From positions 1 to 35,564 of the forward strand of contig CAJMLQ010000018.1 of NCBI GenBank assembly GCA_905214265.1: DNA of 35,564 bases. Reading direction: 5' to 3'. This DNA is from an uncultured bacterium. GTDB lineage: Bacteria; Bacillota; Clostridia; Oscillospirales; Ruminococcaceae. A program made the translations under genes and the position numbers. This document shows positions 33,451 through 35,564 of the stretch, piece after piece (positions within the stretch are counted from its first letter, which is position 1; every line of letters begins with the position of its first letter). The notes beneath the pieces are model-generated. The model was not told where the DNA came from. It ran no database searches and saw only the letters and a list, made by a program, of their open reading frames with translations.

Positions 33451-33566
33451 AAACAAAAAACACCGGATAAGATGTTCCGCACAAAGCAGTTATCTTATCT
33501 GGCGTCGCCACTTACGCTGCGCTCGCCCTCCGTTAAAAGTCCTTATGCGACATCTTATCCGGTGTT
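33451..33566 (-). promoter_or_regulatory. Attenuator-like leader of the MATE/ABC-F operon
   Basis: In the minus-strand leader a 17-base perfect inverted repeat (33550-33566 with 33459-33475) spans about 74 bases and is followed by TTTTTTGTTTTC just before the MATE ribosome site, a terminator layout. A third segment (33492-33502, minus strand CCAGATAAGAT) repeats the 5' arm and can compete for the same 3' arm. A tiny reading frame (ATG 33553 to TAA 33533, Met-Ser-His-Lys-Asp-Phe) overlaps the 5' arm but has only a weak ribosome site. Inducible attenuation is the inference; the exact switch is not clear. Confidence 0.65.
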
Positions 33567-33602
33567 GTAAATACGTTTACAATACCTCTGATGAGTTTAT
33601 AT

Positions 33603-33631
33603 AGTATAGCACAATCTGTTTGCAAAGTCAA
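33603..33631 (-). promoter_or_regulatory. Promoter of the MATE/ABC-F operon
   Basis: TTGACT (33626-33631), a 17-base spacer and TATACT (33603-33608) on the minus strand. Transcription would start near 33596, about 30 bases before the attenuator-like repeat. Confidence 0.8.
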
Positions 33632-33676
33632 TGCAATACCCATGTTTTCCGTATTTTCCGATTTGTAAAAGTAGAT

Positions 33677-33706
33677 GCCGCCCGTAGGATTTCTCCCACG
33701 GGCGGC
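33677..33706 (-). terminator. Hairpin terminator after the small-gene pair
   Basis: GCCGCCCGT (33677-33685) pairs with ACGGGCGGC (33698-33706), 7 bases beyond the stop of the DUF6061-like gene. On the minus strand it is followed by a moderately T-rich stretch (ATCTACTTTTAC). Confidence 0.65.
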
Positions 33707-33712
33707 GTATGG

Positions 33713-33958
33713 TCAGCTATCCAAAGGCTTGTATTCGGTTACGGTTTTCAGATACGTTTCGGGATCGCCGTTGAGTATCAGATCGGCGTATGCCACCGGA
33801 TCATTGTAGATCAGATAGTCCAGTTCTGACCGCTGATACATATTGTTGGCAATCTCGTTCTCCACGGCGATTGTATCAATCGCTATCATGCTGCCGTCAT
33901 CGAATTTCAGCTCTACGCAGGCGGTATCCATGTTGAACGCACAGGATAGGATTTTCAT
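33713..33958 (-). CDS. DUF6061-like small mobile-element protein
   Basis: 81-residue acidic protein resembling a family (DUF6061, from memory) found in integrative elements of gut Clostridia. The start MKILSCAFNMDTACVEL and the YNDPVAYADLILNGDPETYL segment are distinctive. No membrane segment or catalytic motif is seen. Its ATG overlaps the stop of the upstream gene by four bases (ATGA), so translation is coupled. It lies between the MATE promoter and the relaxase gene. Function unknown. Confidence 0.75.
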   Translation of the reverse strand: MKILSCAFNMDTACVELKFDDGSMIAIDTIAVENEIANNMYQRSELDYLIYNDPVAYADLILNGDPETYLKTVTEYKPLDS

Positions 33959-34254
33959 TGCTCTTGCCTCCTTAATCTTTCGGTGTTTTTCTTTGCCAGT
34001 TCGCTTGCAGCCTTGCGGCGTTTCTCGTCATAGGGTGCGGTCAGCTTGAAACCGAAGCGTCCCTTGCTGACTTCAAAGGTCAGACAGCCGTTTCCGTCAT
34101 CGTCAATCAACCGACACTCAGAGGGATATTTCCCGGCGTACTCGGTAAGCCTGTTTTTGAGTGCGGTGTTGTAGGTACAGACCTCAATCATGCTGTCCGC
34201 TTCATTAAAATAGATGTTGGTTGCTTTCTGTTTCTTGGAAAGGCCTGTTTTCAT
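33955..34254 (-). CDS. Hypothetical mobile-element protein
   Basis: 99-residue basic protein, not assigned to a named family. Its C-terminal third is Lys/Arg/Glu-rich (DEKRRKAASELAKKNTERLR), suggesting a helical tail, while the N-terminal two thirds look like a small alpha/beta domain (TNIYFNEADSMIEVCTYN). GGAGGT precedes the ATG. It forms a coupled pair with the DUF6061-like gene downstream and lies 146 bases beyond the relaxase stop, so it may belong to the mobilization or regulatory module of the element. Confidence 0.7.
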   Translation of the reverse strand: MKTGLSKKQKATNIYFNEADSMIEVCTYNTALKNRLTEYAGKYPSECRLIDDDGNGCLTFEVSKGRFGFKLTAPYDEKRRKAASELAKKNTERLRRQEQ

Positions 34255-34321
34255 AAAACCTCCTGTTTTTCACAAATTTTTCTCAGCTCATCACCTGTAA
34301 AAGTGGGCTGTTTTTTGGATG

Positions 34322-34362
34322 GGGAGCGCTCAAACGATGTGCGGTACGATTTGAACGCTCCC
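34322..34362. terminator. Inverted repeat downstream of the relaxase gene
   Basis: GGGAGCGCTCAAA (34322-34334) pairs with TTTGAACGCTCCC (34350-34362) with a single G-T mismatch and a 15-base loop. The T-run follows only on the plus side, but the hairpin sits directly after the minus-strand relaxase. It could be a terminator or a protein-binding site. Confidence 0.5.
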
Positions 34363-34400
34363 ATTGGATAATTTTCGTTTTTTTCAGCTCTACACGGAAA

Positions 34401-35540
34401 TCAGCGAGCATCGTCCCTGTTGCGGTTTTTGCCACGGCTTCCACTAAAGAAGTGCCACAGATTATTGCGGGAAATCACATCCTCATAGGTGCGAAGTCTG
34501 CTGCGGAGACGGTCGTTTTCCTGTTCCAAATCCGTTGTGCGGAGCTTACCACGGACGGACTTGTATTGTGCCAGTTCTGCCTTTACCGCCGACAGTTCCG
34601 TTACCAGCGATTCGATTTTCGCTTTCAGATCGGAAATGGTTTTCTTGGCATCCTTTAAGAGCTTTTTCAGCTTGCTTTCCTGTTTCTCCTGCACCACAAA
34701 TTTCTGCGCCGCCGTGACGAGGTTTTGGAAGTCCTCTTTGTCAACTGCCACCTTGGATGTCAGAGGCAGGGGCTTTGCTTCAATCTGCTCCACGGCTTGA
34801 ATGGAAATCTGTTGCTGCTGAACACGCTCGATGCTTTGTTCCAGTTCGGCAAGTTCCTCTTTGCGTTTTTCCCGCTTAAATTCCAGTACGCTCAGATGCT
34901 CCTTTTGCTCGCCTTTCTGCTCCCACTCGATACCATGCTCCAGCATGATTTCCGCAAGGACTTCTTTCTCTTTCTGTACCCACAGGTCACGCTCTGTCAG
35001 AGATCGCCCCTCACCGGTGATGCCTTGATCGGCAAGCGCCTGTTTCAGCGAAACACGGGTGGAAAGTCCTCGCTTGCTCCCGGTGGTAAAGGGGATGAAG
35101 TCGATGTGCAGATGGGGTGTTGCTTCGTCCATGTGGAGGTGGGCAGAGTACACATGAAGTTGGGGGTTGCGTTCCAGAAAGCTGCGGTAGAACTTGTCCA
35201 GGATAGTCTTTGCAAGCTCTGCGTTCTCTCCGGCGGCTCCCATATCGTCTTTGTTTCCCACTTGGAAAATCACTTCATAGAAAGTTTTTTCCTGTTTGCC
35301 ATCACGGATTTTTTCGTAGTAGTTTTCGATGCAGCGATCTTTGCGTTTTTGCTTTGCGTTAAATTCTGCGAGAGCTGCATCGAACAGTTGGTGGTACGCT
35401 TCTTCGATGGGTGTATAGCAGTATTCGATATTCAGATGGGTGCGAGTCGGGTCAACATTTTCTGCAAGGTAGGTACGGCGGTTGTGAGCAACGACACCGT
35501 CACCGGACATTGCGCTGATTGTTCGTTTTATAGGCGTCAC
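34401..35540 (-). CDS. MobV-family relaxase (Mob_Pre, plasmid recombination/mobilization)
   Basis: At least 379 residues. The N-terminal region has the HNRRTYLAENVDPTRTHLN block, and the metal-binding motif HLHMDEATPHLHIDF (three-His relaxase motif, near residue 138) is intact. A long coiled coil follows from about residue 210 to 370. Such enzymes nick the element's oriT to start conjugative transfer. The listed GTG at 35540 is preceded by a GGAG. However, the frame stays open to the window edge, so the true start may lie outside and the gene may be partial at its 5' end. The C-terminus ends KNRNRDDAR. Its oriT would be expected upstream, outside the window. Confidence 0.88.
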   Translation of the reverse strand: MTPIKRTISAMSGDGVVAHNRRTYLAENVDPTRTHLNIEYCYTPIEEAYHQLFDAALAEFNAKQKRKDRCIENYYEKIRDGKQEKTFYEVIFQVGNKDDMGAAGENAELAKTILDKFYRSFLERNPQLHVYSAHLHMDEATPHLHIDFIPFTTGSKRGLSTRVSLKQALADQGITGEGRSLTERDLWVQKEKEVLAEIMLEHGIEWEQKGEQKEHLSVLEFKREKRKEELAELEQSIERVQQQQISIQAVEQIEAKPLPLTSKVAVDKEDFQNLVTAAQKFVVQEKQESKLKKLLKDAKKTISDLKAKIESLVTELSAVKAELAQYKSVRGKLRTTDLEQENDRLRSRLRTYEDVISRNNLWHFFSGSRGKNRNRDDAR

Positions 35541-35564
35541 CTCCGATTTTTGCGGTAGTTTGAT

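Larger units (their letters stand above)
30214..35564. mobile_element. Part of an integrative/mobilizable element
   Basis: From the candidate att repeat to the window end, the DNA is more AT-rich than the chromosome to its left. It carries a relaxase, element-type small genes and a likely resistance pair (MATE, ABC-F). The integrase and the far end are outside the window, so the element type (IME or ICE) is not settled. Confidence 0.7.

Noticed and set aside
33437..33511. Extended MATE N-terminus from a GTG in the leader
   Set aside because: The ribosome site is about 15 bases away, the extra residues fall in the terminator hairpin, and the ATG at 33436 has an ideal AAGGAGG.
1..35564. CRISPR arrays, rRNA or tRNA genes
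   Set aside because: No regularly spaced repeats were seen and no cloverleaf or rRNA segments could be recognised by eye.

Overview
The window looks like chromosomal DNA of a Gram-positive anaerobe of the class Clostridia, most likely Oscillospiraceae (inference). The basis is a PyrR-controlled pyr operon, LL-diaminopimelate aminotransferase, a DUF4364 protein, YfhO and BmrCD-like families, strong AGGAGG-type ribosome binding sites, and a GC-rich core. Two stretches (about 11.65-13.1 kb and about 30.2 kb to the end) are visibly more AT-rich with different codon use and look acquired.

Layout. 0.2-2.4 kb: a DUF4867 protein and an L-fucose/L-arabinose isomerase-family enzyme. 2.4-6.35 kb (minus strand): MarR regulator plus a heterodimeric ABC exporter, with a divergent promoter pair and a likely MarR operator. 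6.6-10.5 kb (plus): a GH95 alpha-L-fucosidase-like enzyme, ThpR, then an ECF sigma factor with its anti-sigma factor. 10.6-11.5 kb (minus): two flavin-split-barrel (PPOX-like) proteins. 11.65-13.1 kb: an AT-rich alpha/beta hydrolase gene followed by a solitary oriT-like structure of MobQ type. 13.2-19.5 kb (minus): pyrR-pyrC-pyrF-carB behind a complete PyrR attenuator. 19.6-24.6 kb (plus): DUF4364, short-chain dehydrogenase, SGNH lipoprotein and YfhO-like membrane protein. 24.6-30.15 kb (minus): a GMP synthetase, a DUF296 protein, dapF, pyrG and dapL.

30.2 kb to the end is the flank of an integrative or mobilizable element. It holds an ABC-F ATPase and a MATE transporter behind a long attenuator-like leader, two small element genes and a MobV (Mob_Pre) relaxase.

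Most notable points. (1) The guaA product is only 432 residues. Its N-terminal glutaminase domain has collapsed to about 110 residues and has lost the Cys and His/Glu motifs, while the ATP-pyrophosphatase and dimerisation domains are intact. (2) Just upstream of this guaA, at the edge of the mobile element, lies an 11/12 copy of the guaA 3' end, the known integration target of many islands. This suggests that the element integrated at the end of a second, perhaps full-length, guaA that lay immediately upstream. (3) The MATE/ABC-F pair sits behind a leader with a 17-bp perfect inverted repeat, a competing third arm and a U-tract, consistent with an attenuated resistance operon. (4) The oriT-like site near 12.9 kb has no relaxase next to it.

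The isomerase-family enzyme, DUF4867 and GH95 genes together suggest use of fucosylated glycans. The pyrR, pyrC, pyrF, carB, pyrG, guaA, dapL and dapF genes are core nucleotide and diaminopimelate (cell wall and lysine) biosynthesis.
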